Shown here in pieces: positions 17,975-26,307 of a stretch of DNA of 64,000 bases. Positions within the stretch are counted from its first letter, which is position 1; every line of letters begins with the position of its first letter. The DNA lies in the NCBI RefSeq assembly GCF_024199845.1, contig NZ_JANADO010000001.1:8358001-8422000 (forward strand). Direction: 5' to 3'. The translations under genes and the position numbers were made by a program. Source of the stretch: Bradyrhizobium sp. CCGB12 (lineage in GTDB: Bacteria > Pseudomonadota > Alphaproteobacteria > Rhizobiales > Xanthobacteraceae). The notes under the pieces were generated by a model. The model searched no databases. It saw only the letters and a program-made list of their open reading frames with translations, and had not been told where the DNA came from.

Positions 17975-18517
17975 TCACTCCTTGGCGTCGTGGTTGACGG
18001 AAGCGAAGATGGTCTCGAGCACCTTGTCCGGATCCTCACGGTCGATCATCGCGCGCAGGAAGCGCTTCACGGTCTCCGCATCCTGCGGCCCCATCTCGGC
18101 GAGTGCCTTGGTGATCCGCGTGGTCTGGAGCCCGGCGAGCTTCTGCACCAGCGCTTCGCCCTTCGGCGTCGCGTAGAGCAGGCGCTGGCGGCGGTCATTG
18201 TCGCCGGTCTTCTGCACGATATAGCCCTCGTCCAGGAGCTGCTTGAGCACGCGGCCGAGCGACTGTTTTGTGATGCGCAGGACGTCGAGGAGGTCGGCGA
18301 CCTTGAGTCCGGGATAGCGGTAGACGAAGTGCATGACCCGGTGATGAGCCCGGCCGAAGCCGAACGCCTCCAGCTCCTGGTCGGGATCGCCGACGAAATC
18401 GCGGTAGGCGAAGAACAGCAGCTCGATGATATCCCAGCGCAAATTGGCTCCATCGCCTGTGGCCGGCCGGGGCTCGGCGGCGTCTTGAGAGGGACTCGCG
18501 AAATTTATGTCAGGCAT
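17975..18517 (-). CDS. MarR-family transcriptional regulator, PetP-like
   Basis: 180 aa from ATG at 18517. Core MarR winged helix: HRVMHFVYRYPGLKVADLLDVL, recognition helix TKQSLGRVLKQLLDEGY, wing DNDRRQRLLYATPKGE. The stop TGA lies within the response-regulator ribosome site, so the two are coupled. A MarR gene directly before an OmpR-type regulator is the petP-petR arrangement of purple bacteria. Its promoter region is shared with ilvE, which diverges. Confidence 0.88.
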   Translation of the reverse strand: MPDINFASPSQDAAEPRPATGDGANLRWDIIELLFFAYRDFVGDPDQELEAFGFGRAHHRVMHFVYRYPGLKVADLLDVLRITKQSLGRVLKQLLDEGYIVQKTGDNDRRQRLLYATPKGEALVQKLAGLQTTRITKALAEMGPQDAETVKRFLRAMIDREDPDKVLETIFASVNHDAKE

Positions 18518-18856
18518 ATTGACGTATCTTGGGTTCAATGTTACAAAACGATCAACCCGCACGAAATTTTAGGTCGTTTCGCGGCGGGCGGTGTCGAAGC
18601 AGGGACGGCGGAAAGAGCCGGACAGGGCGACGACGGCCGGATCAGATCTACCGTGCAATTGTCGAGCGGCATTTCGGCAAAACATACTGGACTTCCGCCT
18701 TCCGCAAAAGCATGTCCTCGGCGACATGCTGGCCACGGAAACCGGCCGTAACAAGGCTGGCGGCGGTCCGGCCAGAAACCAATCAAGCCAGCCGGGCCCG
18801 AAAGCGGGCAGGCAGGCGCCAGAACAGCGCCGCCATCGGCAGCGGGAGGCAAGGAC
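18518..18856 (+). promoter_or_regulatory. Divergent control region between the MarR operon and ilvE, with a candidate sigma-70 promoter
   Basis: 339 bases without a convincing gene. TTGACG at 18519-18524 and TACAAA at 18542-18547 are 17 bases apart and would drive ilvE with a leader of about 300 nt. The AT-rich stretch directly abutting the MarR start is also where an autoregulatory operator would be expected. The rest is GC-rich and I see no attenuator-type hairpin with a U-run. The promoter is inferred from consensus only. Confidence 0.3.
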
Positions 18857-19939
18857 ATGAGCATGACATTCGACATCCAGCCCGCATCCAATCCGACTCC
18901 AGAGAAGGACCGGGTCGCCAAGCTGGTGGATCCCGGCTTCGGACGGGTCTTCACCGATCACATGGCGATCGTCCGCTACAACCAGGCCAAGGGCGGCTGG
19001 TATGAAGCGCGCATCGAGGCACGCGCCAACTTCCAGCTCGATCCGGCCGGTGCGGTGCTGCACTACGCCCAGGAGATCTTCGAAGGTCTCAAGGCCTACA
19101 AGCGCGACGATGGCGGCGTGAACTTGTTCCGCCCCGACGCCAATGCGCGCCGCTTCAAGGATTCCGCCGACCGCATGGCGATGGCGCAGTTGCCCGAAGA
19201 CGTCTTCATCGAGGCGGTCGAGCAGGTCGTGCGCATCGATCGCACCTGGATGCCGGGCGGCGAGGGCAGCCTCTATCTGCGCCCCTTCATGATCGCGAGC
19301 GAGACCTTCCTCGGCGTCAAGCCGTCCTCCGAATATATCTTCGCGGTCATCGCTTCGCCGGTCGGGTCGTACTTCAAGGGCGGTCCCGCGCCGGTCTCGA
19401 TCTGGGTGTCGGAGAACTACACACGCGCGGCGATCGGCGGCACCGGAGCCGTCAAATGCGGCGGCAATTATGCCGCGAGCCTGCGCGCCCAGGCCGAAGC
19501 GATCCAGCACGGCTGCGATCAGGTCGTCTTCCTCGATGCGGTCGAGCGCCGCTATGTCGAGGAGCTCGGCGGCATGAACGTCTTCTTCGTGTTCGACGAC
19601 GGCTCGCTCGTGACGCCGCCGCTCGGCACCATCCTGCCCGGCATCACCCGCGACTCCATCATCGCGCTCGCGAAGGATGCCGGCAAGACCGTGCGCGAGG
19701 AGCCGTATTCGCTCGACCAGTGGCGCAAGGATGCAGGCTCCGGCAAGCTCAAGGAAGCGTTCGCCTGCGGCACGGCCGCCGTGATCTCGCCGATCGGCAA
19801 GGTGCGTTCGGTCACCGGCGATTTCGACATCGGCGGCGGCGCCGCCGGTCCCGTCGCCATGGGCCTGCGCAAGCAGCTCGTCGACATCCAGTACGGCCGC
19901 ACCAACGATCCGCACAATTGGATCCGCAAGGTGCTTTGA
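18857..19939 (+). CDS. ilvE: Branched-chain amino-acid aminotransferase
   Basis: 360 aa; GGAGG seven bases before the ATG. Fold-type IV PLP enzyme catalysing the last step of Val, Leu and Ile synthesis. Visible: YAQEIFEGLKAYKR near the N terminus, LYLRPFMIA, PLP lysine in TGAVKCGGNYAAS, E in YVEELGGMNVFFV, and the phosphate-binding FACGTAAVISPIG. Length and order match the BCAT-I (Ilv-E II) group. Monocistronic by context, diverging from a regulator operon. Confidence 0.95.
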   Translation: MSMTFDIQPASNPTPEKDRVAKLVDPGFGRVFTDHMAIVRYNQAKGGWYEARIEARANFQLDPAGAVLHYAQEIFEGLKAYKRDDGGVNLFRPDANARRFKDSADRMAMAQLPEDVFIEAVEQVVRIDRTWMPGGEGSLYLRPFMIASETFLGVKPSSEYIFAVIASPVGSYFKGGPAPVSIWVSENYTRAAIGGTGAVKCGGNYAASLRAQAEAIQHGCDQVVFLDAVERRYVEELGGMNVFFVFDDGSLVTPPLGTILPGITRDSIIALAKDAGKTVREEPYSLDQWRKDAGSGKLKEAFACGTAAVISPIGKVRSVTGDFDIGGGAAGPVAMGLRKQLVDIQYGRTNDPHNWIRKVL

Positions 19940-20081
19940 TCGGCGGTGAGAGTGCTGCTTCTCCTCTCCCACAAGGGAGAGGGGAAACGCGCATCGCTTG
20001 TGGCTTTTTGCGCACTGAACGTGGCGCTGCCGACATGCGACAAAAGTCAGGACACATCGAAGCATCCTGGACATCGCGATC

Positions 20082-20606
20082 ATGGCACCAAAACTCTCCC
20101 AACCCGTGAAATGGGTCATTCTCGCCGCAATCACCGGCGTCTCCGTTTTCGGCATCCTGACCATCGGCCCCACGCACGAGGTCGCAGCGCAAGACCGCTC
20201 GCCGATCGTCGACGTGCGCACCAGCGATCCGGAAATGAACGCCGCGATCGCGCGGGCCCGCGGCACGCTCCCGACCTTCTGGGCTTCCTATGAATCGCCA
20301 AAGCCGTCGGAGGCCGGCCATTCCCTGAAGGTGCGCTTCTCGACCCGCAAGGGCGGCGAGCACATCTGGATCGCCGAGGTGAAGAAGCAGCCGGACGGGA
20401 CCTTTACCGGTCTCTTTGCCAACGAACCGCGCGATCTGCCGGGCAAGCACGCCGGCGATAAGGTCGCGTTCGGCGAAGCCGACATCTCGGACTGGATGTT
20501 CATGCGCAACGGCAAGATCGTCGGCGGCGAAACCATCAAGCCGACGCTGAAGTCGCTGCCGAAGGCGGATGCGGATGCCCTGAGGGCACGGATGGAGCAG
20601 CCTTAG
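20082..20606 (+). CDS. DUF2314 domain protein with N-terminal signal anchor
   Basis: 174 aa. A hydrophobic helix (about 10-28) serves as signal or anchor; the DUF2314 fold follows: A-R-x-T-L-P-x-F-W near residue 65, GGEHIWIAEV, GDKVAFGEADISDWMFM and GKIVGGETIK. These domains are small, often immunity-like or of unknown role, and here the protein would sit in the periplasm. No strong ribosome site is visible, so the exact start is less sure. A half-length copy of the A repeat hairpin lies upstream near 19962. Confidence 0.85.
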   Translation: MAPKLSQPVKWVILAAITGVSVFGILTIGPTHEVAAQDRSPIVDVRTSDPEMNAAIARARGTLPTFWASYESPKPSEAGHSLKVRFSTRKGGEHIWIAEVKKQPDGTFTGLFANEPRDLPGKHAGDKVAFGEADISDWMFMRNGKIVGGETIKPTLKSLPKADADALRARMEQP

Positions 20607-20617
20607 GGGGCTCTCTC

Positions 20618-20766
20618 TTCCCCTCTCCCCGCCTGCGGGGAGAGGGTAGGGTGAGGGGGAGTCTCTCCGGGGACGGTGACAGTCGGACTCGCGGAGAGTC
20701 CCCCTCACCCGAATTTTACGCGAAAGGCGTAAAATCCGACCTCTCCCCGCAGGCGGGGCGAGGTGA
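20618..20766. repeat. Composite palindromic element, family A (full copy, reverse orientation)
   Basis: Three hairpins in series: CTCTCCCCGC/GCGGGGAGAG at one end, a central GGTGAGGGGGA/TCCCCCTCACC pairing around the conserved GGGGACGGTGACAGT, and a variable hairpin ATTTTACGC (20713-20721)/GCGTAAAAT (20727-20735) next to a second CTCTCCCCGC hairpin. It fills most of the space between the DUF2314 gene and hisS. Confidence 0.85.
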
Positions 20767-20815
20767 AGAACACAGTCCGGTTGCCGCATCCCGCGTCGGC
20801 TGGTAAACGCCGCGC

Positions 20816-22336
20816 ATGGCCGAGAAACCCAAAAAACCCCAGAAACTGAAGGCGCGCCTGCCGCGCGGGCTCGAGGATCGCGATCCCGCCGCGATCCGGG
20901 CGACGCGCGAGATGGTCGAGAAGATCCGCGCCGTCTACGAGCTCTACGGCTTCGAGCCCGTCGAGACGCCGGCGATGGAATACACCGATGCGCTCGGCAA
21001 ATTCCTGCCCGACCAGGATCGCCCGAACGAGGGCGTATTCTCGTTCCAGGACGACGACGAGCAGTGGATCAGCCTGCGCTACGATTTGACCGCGCCGCTC
21101 GCCCGCTATGTCGGCGAGCGCTACGGCACCGACGGTCTGGTGTTGCCCTATCGCAGTTACCGCGTCGGTTACGTGTTCCGCAACGAAAAGCCCGGCCCGG
21201 GCCGCTTCCGCCAGTTCATGCAGTTCGATGCCGACACGGTCGGCTCGGCAACGCCGGCGGCGGATGCCGAGATCTGCATGATGGCGGCGGACACGATGGA
21301 GGCACTCGGCGTTCGGCGCGGCCAGTACGTGGTGAAGGTGAACAACCGAAAAGTGCTCGACGGTGTGCTGGAAGCCATCGGGCTCGGTGGTGACGAGAAC
21401 GCAGGCCGCAGGCTGACCGTGCTGCGCGCGATCGACAAGCTCGACAAGTTTTCTGCTGACGAAGTGCGCAAGCTGCTCGGTCCCGGACGGTGGGACGGCG
21501 GCGAAGAGGGCAAGGGCGACTTCACGAAAGGCGCCAACCTCAGCGCGGCGGAGGCCGACGTCGTTCTCGCCATCACCAAGCCGCGCGACGATTGGAAAGA
21601 AGCCATCGCTGCGGCGGAGACTTACCTCGCCAAGAGCGAGATCGGTCAGGCTGGCGTCAGCGAGCTCGAAGAGATTGCCAAGCTGGTGACGGCTTCGGGT
21701 TACGGTGCGGATCGTATCAAGATCGATCCGTCCGTCGTGCGCGGCCTCGAATACTACACCGGCCCCGTCTACGAGGTCGAACTCCTGCTCGAGACCAAGG
21801 ACGAGAAGGGCCGCCCTGTGCGCTTCGGCTCGGTCGGCGGGGGTGGTCGTTACGACGGCCTCGTCTCGCGCTTTCGCGGCGAGCCGGTGCCGGCGACCGG
21901 TTTCTCGATTGGCGTTTCTCGTTTGCAGGCCGCGCTGACGCTGCTCGGCCAGCTCGACACGCGGCCCGAATTCGGGCCTGTCGTCGTCACCGTGTTCGAC
22001 CGCGACCGCGTCGCCGACTATCAGAAGATGGTCGCATCCTTGCGCACCGCCGGCATCCGCGCCGAGCTCTACCTTGGCAATCCCAAGAACATGGGCAACC
22101 AGCTCAAATATGCCGATCGCCGCAACGCGCCCTGCGTCATCATCCAGGGCTCCGACGAGAAGGCGCGCGGCGAGGTGCAGATCAAGGATTTGATCGAGGG
22201 TGCGAAGGCCGCGGCCGCGATCGCCTCCAACCAGGAATGGCGCGAGAGCCGCCCGGCGCAGTTTTCGTGCAGCGAAGCCGATCTCGTCGTCAAGGTGCGC
22301 GAGGTCCTGGGCCGCCATGACGTAAAGTGGGGATAG
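20816..22336 (+). CDS. hisS: Histidyl-tRNA synthetase
   Basis: 506 aa class II synthetase. Motif 2 appears as [20 protein letters not shown], the histidine-A motif as [12 protein letters not shown], and motif 3 region as GGGRYDGL followed by FSIGVSRL. The C-terminal anticodon domain (~410-500) is present. An insert near residues 215-260 makes it longer than the E. coli enzyme, typical of alphaproteobacterial HisS. The N terminus is Lys/Pro-rich. Confidence 0.95.
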   Translation: MAEKPKKPQKLKARLPRGLEDRDPAAIRATREMVEKIRAVYELYGFEPVETPAMEYTDALGKFLPDQDRPNEGVFSFQDDDEQWISLRYDLTAPLARYVGERYGTDGLVLPYRSYRVGYVFRNEKPGPGRFRQFMQFDADTVGSATPAADAEICMMAADTMEALGVRRGQYVVKVNNRKVLDGVLEAIGLGGDENAGRRLTVLRAIDKLDKFSADEVRKLLGPGRWDGGEEGKGDFTKGANLSAAEADVVLAITKPRDDWKEAIAAAETYLAKSEIGQAGVSELEEIAKLVTASGYGADRIKIDPSVVRGLEYYTGPVYEVELLLETKDEKGRPVRFGSVGGGGRYDGLVSRFRGEPVPATGFSIGVSRLQAALTLLGQLDTRPEFGPVVVTVFDRDRVADYQKMVASLRTAGIRAELYLGNPKNMGNQLKYADRRNAPCVIIQGSDEKARGEVQIKDLIEGAKAAAAIASNQEWRESRPAQFSCSEADLVVKVREVLGRHDVKWG

Positions 22337-22350
22337 CCATTCCGGCAGGT

Positions 22351-22434
22351 CGTCATGCCCGGGCTTGTCCCGGGCATCCACGTCTTGTTTGATGCGCACC
22401 ACGAGGAATGGTCGGGATGCACCCGGCCATGATG
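22351..22434. repeat. Dispersed repeat, family E (CGTCATGCCCGGGCTTGTCC type)
   Basis: CGTCATGCCCGGGCTTG opens the element and contains a short self-complementary hairpin (GCCCGGG..CCCGGGC); GGGATGCACCCGGCCATGATG closes it imperfectly. Related copies are at 36159-36244 and 60766-60840. Confidence 0.65.
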
Positions 22435-22450
22435 CAGCAGGGAGAAAACG

Positions 22451-22654
22451 ATGCCTGAGATCACCGTCAGCATGGCCGAAGGCCGCACCGACGAGCAGAA
22501 GGCCGGCATGATGCGCGACATCACCCAGGCGCTGGTGAAGAATCTCGGCGTCGACGCCGATGCCGTCGTCATCCAGATCAACGAAGCCCCGCTTCGCCAC
22601 AAGATGAAGGGTGGCAAGACGTTTGTGGAGCGCGCGGCGGCGGCGAAGAAATAG
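22451..22654 (+). CDS. 4-oxalocrotonate tautomerase-family protein
   Basis: 67 aa; AGGGAG lies ten bases before the ATG. After Met removal Pro-1 (MPEITVSMAEGR) is the catalytic base of the tautomerase superfamily; length is that of the 4-OT subunit (about 62). The conserved R-T-D-E-Q-K and a helix ending NLGVDADAVVIQINE are present. Substrate not shown; these orphan copies are rarely part of aromatic pathways. Confidence 0.88.
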   Translation: MPEITVSMAEGRTDEQKAGMMRDITQALVKNLGVDADAVVIQINEAPLRHKMKGGKTFVERAAAAKK

Positions 22655-22680
22655 GCATTGGCGGCGCAGCAAACACAACT

Positions 22681-22821
22681 GTCGTCCTGGCGAAGGCCGG
22701 GACCCATACTCCCAGGGAGTGGTTGCGGGCGTCAACAGGCAACTCCGAGTCTTCGCCAAACTACTCCCTGTGGCTATGGGTCCCGGATCAGCGCTCGCTA
22801 AGCTCGCTTGTCCGGGACGAC
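22681..22821. repeat. Dispersed inverted repeat, family B (GTCGTCCTGGCGAAGGCC type)
   Basis: The ends GTCGTCCTGG and CCGGGACGAC face each other, with GGGACCCATA paired to TATGGGTCCC. Copies at 24195-24318 and 42214-42334 keep the ends but differ in the centre. Confidence 0.75.
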
Positions 22822-22839
22822 AGCGGAGTTTGAGGCCCC

Positions 22840-23232
22840 ATGGACGCACGCGACTTCATCACGACAGGCATGAGCGCCGAGCGCACGCTGGTGGTGCCGG
22901 TGGAGCGCACGGTCGGGCATTTCGTGCCCGGCATGCCCATGGTTTACGCGACGCCGATGATGATCCTGGAGATGGAGATGACGTCGGGCGATGCGATCCG
23001 CTCCGCGCTTCAGCCGGGCTGGGTCACGGTCGGTACTGAGGTCGACATCCGACATCTGGCAGCCGCTCTCGTCGGTGCCACGGTGCGGACCACCGCGAAG
23101 GTGGTTGCGGTCGAACGCCGTGTCATCCGTTTCGAGGTCGAGGCGTTCGAAGGCACGCGCAAGCTCGGCGAGGGCCGCCACGCGCGCGGTCTCGTCAATG
23201 TCGAGATGTTCAACAAGCGGCTGGGAGCGTGA
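22840..23232 (+). CDS. Hotdog-fold acyl-CoA thioesterase (FlK-like)
   Basis: 130 aa, the length of a single hotdog domain. TVGHFVPGMPMVYATPMMILEME carries the Thr/Glu of fluoroacetyl-CoA-thioesterase-like proteins, followed by VGTEVDIRHLAAALVGATV and a late FEGTRKLGEGRHARGLV with the conserved G-x-H-x-R. Probably hydrolyses small acyl-CoAs. It stands alone between repeats B and D. Confidence 0.8.
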   Translation: MDARDFITTGMSAERTLVVPVERTVGHFVPGMPMVYATPMMILEMEMTSGDAIRSALQPGWVTVGTEVDIRHLAAALVGATVRTTAKVVAVERRVIRFEVEAFEGTRKLGEGRHARGLVNVEMFNKRLGA

Positions 23233-23248
23233 CGGCGGGCGCGATGCC

Positions 23249-23339
23249 GTAGGATGGGCAAAGACGCAAAGCGCCGTGCCTACGATCTGTCCTGAACTGC
23301 GACGAAGTTGGTGGGCACGCTTTCGCTTTGCCCACCCTA
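23249..23339. repeat. Dispersed repeat, family D (GTAGGGTGGGCAAAG type)
   Basis: GTAGGATGGGCAAAG at the left and CTTTGCCCACCCTA at the right are inverted. It lies between convergent genes, ten bases from the 3' end of proC. The right half alone forms a GGTGGGC/GCCCACC hairpin but here lacks a clear U-run on either strand. Confidence 0.7.
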
Positions 23340-23349
23340 AGGCACCTGT

Positions 23350-24174
23350 TTACTTCGCCAATTCCTTCGAGCGCTTCGTCGCCGCCGCGATCGCGCGGAT
23401 CATCAGTTCGCGCAGGCCGGGTTCGCCCATCAGCACGCCAAGCGCCGCCGCAGTGGTGCCGCCGGGTGAGGTGACGTTCTGGCGCAGCGTGCTGGAGGGA
23501 AGGTCGGACTGGTGCAGCAATTCGCCGGAGCCAGCGACGGTTTCGCGCGCAAGCTTTGTCGCCAGCGCTTCGGGCAAGCCGGCCTCGACGCCGGCGCGCG
23601 CGAGCTCTTCGGCGAGCAGGAACACATAGGCGGGGCCCGAACCGGACACGGCGGTGACCGCATCCATCAGCCCTTCATCCTCGACCCATTCCACCGAGCC
23701 GGTGGCGCGTAGCAGCGCATCGGCCACCGCGCGCTGCGCGGCGCTGACACTCTTCGCCGCGACGGCGACGGTGATGCCGCGGCCGATCGCGGCCGGCGTG
23801 TTCGGCATCGCGCGCACCACGGCGCCGCCGCAAACTTCTTCAAGCGAGGCGATCGTGGTTCCCGCCATGATCGAGACCACCGACGTCTTGTCCGAGACGA
23901 ACGGCTTCAGCTTGGCACCGGCCTCGCGGAACATCTGCGGCTTCACCGCGACGACCAGCGTCTCGACTGCGCCGGCCGCTTTCACATCCGGATTGAGCGC
24001 AACGCCCTTCGTGGCCAGCGCGGTGATCTCGGGCGAGATATGCGGATCGACCACGGCGACGCGGCGCGGATCGAGCCCGCCCGCCAGCCATCCCGTCAGC
24101 ATCGCGCCACCCATCTTGCCGGCGCCGGCGAGAAGGATGGTGCCGGTGATGTTCTGAAGGGTGTTGTTTGCCAT
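23350..24174 (-). CDS. proC: Pyrroline-5-carboxylate reductase
   Basis: 274 aa; last step of proline synthesis (P5C to proline with NAD(P)H). N-terminal Rossmann loop LLAGAGKMGGAML (residues ~14-26), AVKPQ motif, and the dimer-domain P5CR signature SPGGTTAAALGVL near the C terminus. Length is standard. MANNTLQN opens the protein. A D repeat is immediately downstream and a B repeat upstream; the YbjN gene precedes it on the same strand. Confidence 0.95.
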   Translation of the reverse strand: MANNTLQNITGTILLAGAGKMGGAMLTGWLAGGLDPRRVAVVDPHISPEITALATKGVALNPDVKAAGAVETLVVAVKPQMFREAGAKLKPFVSDKTSVVSIMAGTTIASLEEVCGGAVVRAMPNTPAAIGRGITVAVAAKSVSAAQRAVADALLRATGSVEWVEDEGLMDAVTAVSGSGPAYVFLLAEELARAGVEAGLPEALATKLARETVAGSGELLHQSDLPSSTLRQNVTSPGGTTAAALGVLMGEPGLRELMIRAIAAATKRSKELAK

Positions 24175-24194
24175 CGCTGTGCCACAAAATCAGT

Positions 24195-24318
24195 GTCGTC
24201 CCGGCGAAGGCCGGGATCCATAACCACAGGGGGTTCTAATGGATGGAGGTGTTGGCAACAAGCATCGCGCGATACGGTGAAATCACGCCGTATGGGTCCC
24301 GGCCTTCGCCGGGACGAC
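24195..24318. repeat. Dispersed inverted repeat, family B
   Basis: Perfect terminal arms: GTCGTCCCGGCGAAGGCCGG from 24195 is the inverse of CCGGCCTTCGCCGGGACGAC ending at 24318. It sits between the proC start and the end of the YbjN gene. Confidence 0.85.
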
Positions 24319-24363
24319 GATGAGGAGAGAGCCTTGGCTCACTCACCGTGCTGAGGAAAGGCC

Positions 24364-24864
24364 TTACGCCTCGCCCACCGTGTCGAACATCGCCGCATCC
24401 ATGGCCTGCGCGGTGGTCTTGCCGGCCCACACCACGAACTGGAATGCCGGAAAATAGCGCTCGCAGGCGTGGATCGCGCCGGCGAGCATGGCTTCGCACT
24501 GTGCGGTCGAAGCGGTGAGGCCGCCCGGCAGCACCAGAGCCTGACGATGCATGACCATGCCGGTGTTGGTCCACAGGTCGAAATGGCCCACCCACAGCTG
24601 CTCGTTCACGGCAGCGACGAGCCGCTGCACTTCGCCGCGCCGCGCGGGCGGAATCTTCATGTCGAAGGCGCAGGCCAGATGCAGCGCCTCGATCTCGCCC
24701 ATCCAGGTGAAGGAGAGCTGGTAGTCGGTCCATTGTCCCTTCGAGACAATCGTGAGTTCATCTTCGCCGGAGCGTTCGAACGGCCAGTTGTTGCTGGCAG
24801 CGATGTCCTCGACCACCGCGAGCGGATGGTTCTTGGAATCGATAGTGCCTTCGAGCAGGGACAT
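24364..24864 (-). CDS. YbjN-domain protein
   Basis: 166 aa from ATG at 24864. The sequence NHPLAVVEDIAASNNWPFERSG, FTWMGEIEALHLACAFD and the late GAIHACERYFPAFQFVVW with a final acidic helix match the YbjN (PF10722) family, a putative type III secretion chaperone-like fold of unknown role. No signal peptide, so cytosolic. It lies 189 bases upstream of proC on the same strand; a proC-YbjN neighbourhood is usual in Rhizobiales. Confidence 0.88.
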   Translation of the reverse strand: MSLLEGTIDSKNHPLAVVEDIAASNNWPFERSGEDELTIVSKGQWTDYQLSFTWMGEIEALHLACAFDMKIPPARRGEVQRLVAAVNEQLWVGHFDLWTNTGMVMHRQALVLPGGLTASTAQCEAMLAGAIHACERYFPAFQFVVWAGKTTAQAMDAAMFDTVGEA

Positions 24865-25304
24865 TCCGTCTCGACCTCTTGCCTTCTTGTTGTCTTTGAT
24901 ACGCACGCGGTTGGCCCGGCGCGCGCTCCCTAGACGTCGCTACGGCGATCCCCAGAGTCGCTCTCGCGATCCCCTCGGATCAAAGCGGGCCTGTCGCGGA
25001 TCAAGTGATGTGATTTGCGGAATCTGCGCAACGGGGTCCCAAGTCCGTCCACAAGCCAGGACTCGTTCGTCCACAGCTCATCTCCGCCACAATTCTTAAC
25101 GCCGGGAGTCCCCAATCCGGATGGAAGAGAACAAACCGGAATCGGATTCAAGGGGAGAAGTGCCAGTCGTCAAAATTCCGCCCCGCGAGGCCGGTCCCAC
25201 GGCGGTGGCATGGGACCATGCGATTTGCCCATGCGGAACACGCTTGCCGGGACTGCCCGCCGGCGGCATATTTCCTGGCAGGCCGTTCATCCCGAACGGC
25301 TGCG
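24865..25304. other. Spacer with no supported gene
   Basis: About 440 bases upstream of the YbjN gene. I see no RNA gene or convincing reading frame. A plus-strand frame opening at 25121 (MEENKPESDSRG) looks protein-like for about 25 codons but its third positions are not GC-rich like its neighbours, and it runs on through the palindrome and riboswitch, so it is at best a remnant. Confidence 0.5.
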
Positions 25305-25308
25305 CGTA

Positions 25309-25404
25309 TTCCGCAAAAGTGGGTACCGGTTTTGCGACTAGAATACGCGCAAACTTAAATCTGAGCATTTTTCTTCGACAAACCGGTTCCCACTTTGTCG
25401 GAAA
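25309..25404. repeat. Palindromic element abutting the riboswitch
   Basis: TTCCGCAAAAGTGGGTACCGG (25309-25329) is the near-inverse of CCGGTTCCCACTTTGTCGGAA (25384-25404), separated by AT-rich sequence. Elements with these arms are widespread in rhizobial genomes. The right arm ends nine bases before the first stem of the FMN aptamer, so it lies in or at the edge of the ribH leader. Confidence 0.75.
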
Positions 25405-25412
25405 AATGCTCG

Positions 25413-25566
25413 CGTTCTCAGGGCGGGGTGAAAGTCCCCACCGGCGGTAAGGGCCGAAAGGCCTAAGCCCGCGAGCGCCTTCCCCAAGGTCATTTGCCGA
25501 AGGGAAGGGTCAGCAGATTCGGTGCAACTCCGAAGCCGACGGTTAAAGTCCGGATGAAAGAGAACG
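25413..25566 (+). ncRNA. FMN riboswitch (RFN element) controlling ribH
   Basis: The closing stem P1 pairs CGTTCTC (25413-25419) with GAGAACG (25560-25566). Inside are the conserved RFN blocks: GGGCGGGGTGAAAGTCCCCA, CCGGCGGTAAG, AGCCCGCGAGCG, GGTCAGCAGATTCGGTG, GCCGACGGT and AAAGTCCGGATG. FMN binding should repress the ribH gene 80 bases downstream. A hairpin CGCATC-GCAA-GATGCG (25579-25594) follows, which may belong to the expression platform, but the T-tract after it is weak, so termination versus translational control is unresolved. Confidence 0.95.
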
Positions 25567-25646
25567 GTCGGTGGCAGACGCATCGCAAGATGCGGCTGTT
25601 TGTCGTTCCGTGTGCCCTGATTCTGGTCCTTAAACCGAGGAAAGCC

Positions 25647-26198
25647 ATGAATCAGATGTTGCAAGATACCCAAGCTGAAACGTCCGAAGTCACTCAACCG
25701 CCGGGTCCGGCGACCGAGCACCCGCGCTTTGCAAAGCCGCAGCGGGTGGCCTTCGTGCAGGCCTGCTGGCATCGCGAGGTCGTCGAGGAGGCTCGCATCG
25801 CCTTCGTGAGGGAGGCGGAGGCGCGGCACCTCACCCATGTCGACGTGTTCGAGGTGCCGGGCTCGTTCGAGATCCCGCTGCATGCGCAGGTCCTCGCCAA
25901 GACCCGGCGCTACACCGCGATCGTCGCAGCCGGCCTCGTCGTCGACGGCGGCATCTACCGCCACGAGTTCGTCGCCGACACCGTGATCAAGGCCCTGATG
26001 GACGTGCAGCTCCGCACCGAGGTGCCGGTGTTCTCAGCCGTGCTGACGCCGCAGCAGTTCCACGAGACCGAGGTGCACTACGACTTCTTCCGCAGGCATT
26101 TTGCCATCAAGGGCGTCGAGGTTGCGGCCGCCTGTGCGGAGACATTGCTCGGCCTCGAACGTCTGCGCGGCCAGGTCGCGGCGGGAATCGTGGGGTAG
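25647..26198 (+). CDS. ribH: 6,7-dimethyl-8-ribityllumazine synthase, type II (RibH2-like)
   Basis: 183 aa from ATG at 25647, with GAGG six bases upstream. Condenses ribitylaminouracil with dihydroxybutanone phosphate in riboflavin synthesis. AFVQACWHREVVEEAR, DVFEVPGSFEIPLHA, VVDGGIYRHEFVADTVI and VFSAVLTPQQFHE follow the decameric RibH2 group of Brucella and Mesorhizobium rather than icosahedral RibH1, which has G-x-x-I-x-G-x-T-x-H at the third block. A ~28-residue N-terminal extension is present. Controlled by the FMN riboswitch just upstream. Confidence 0.93.
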   Translation: MNQMLQDTQAETSEVTQPPGPATEHPRFAKPQRVAFVQACWHREVVEEARIAFVREAEARHLTHVDVFEVPGSFEIPLHAQVLAKTRRYTAIVAAGLVVDGGIYRHEFVADTVIKALMDVQLRTEVPVFSAVLTPQQFHETEVHYDFFRRHFAIKGVEVAAACAETLLGLERLRGQVAAGIVG

Positions 26199-26203
26199 GC
26201 TGC

Positions 26204-26288
26204 CGTAGGGGCAAAGCGGAAGCGTGCCCACCTCATCTCGCGAGACAAAAAGGGTGGGCATGGCGCCTTGCGCCCTTGCCCACCTACG
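26204..26288. repeat. Dispersed repeat, family D
   Basis: CGTAGGGGCAAAGCGG at the left mirrors CCCTTGCCCACCTACG at the right. It lies between ribH and the end of the ATP-grasp gene; its right half doubles as a minus-strand terminator. Confidence 0.75.
26247..26284 (-). terminator. Rho-independent terminator of the ATP-grasp/peptidase operon, inside repeat D
   Basis: On the minus strand GGTGGGC (26284-26278) pairs with GCCCACC (26259-26253), with an inner GGGCGC/GGCGCC helix, followed by C and five U (26251-26247). It lies about 24 bases after the ATP-grasp stop. Confidence 0.7.
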
Positions 26289-26307
26289 ATGCTGCGATCG
26301 CCTCTCG

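Noticed and set aside
20705..22849. 714-codon minus-strand frame over hisS and the tautomerase gene
   Set aside because: Antisense shadow spanning two real genes and two repeats.
25121..25450. Plus-strand frame MEENKPESDSRG..., 109 codons, between YbjN and ribH
   Set aside because: Third positions are not GC-rich like true genes here, the ribosome site is poor, and the frame reads through the palindrome and the FMN aptamer.
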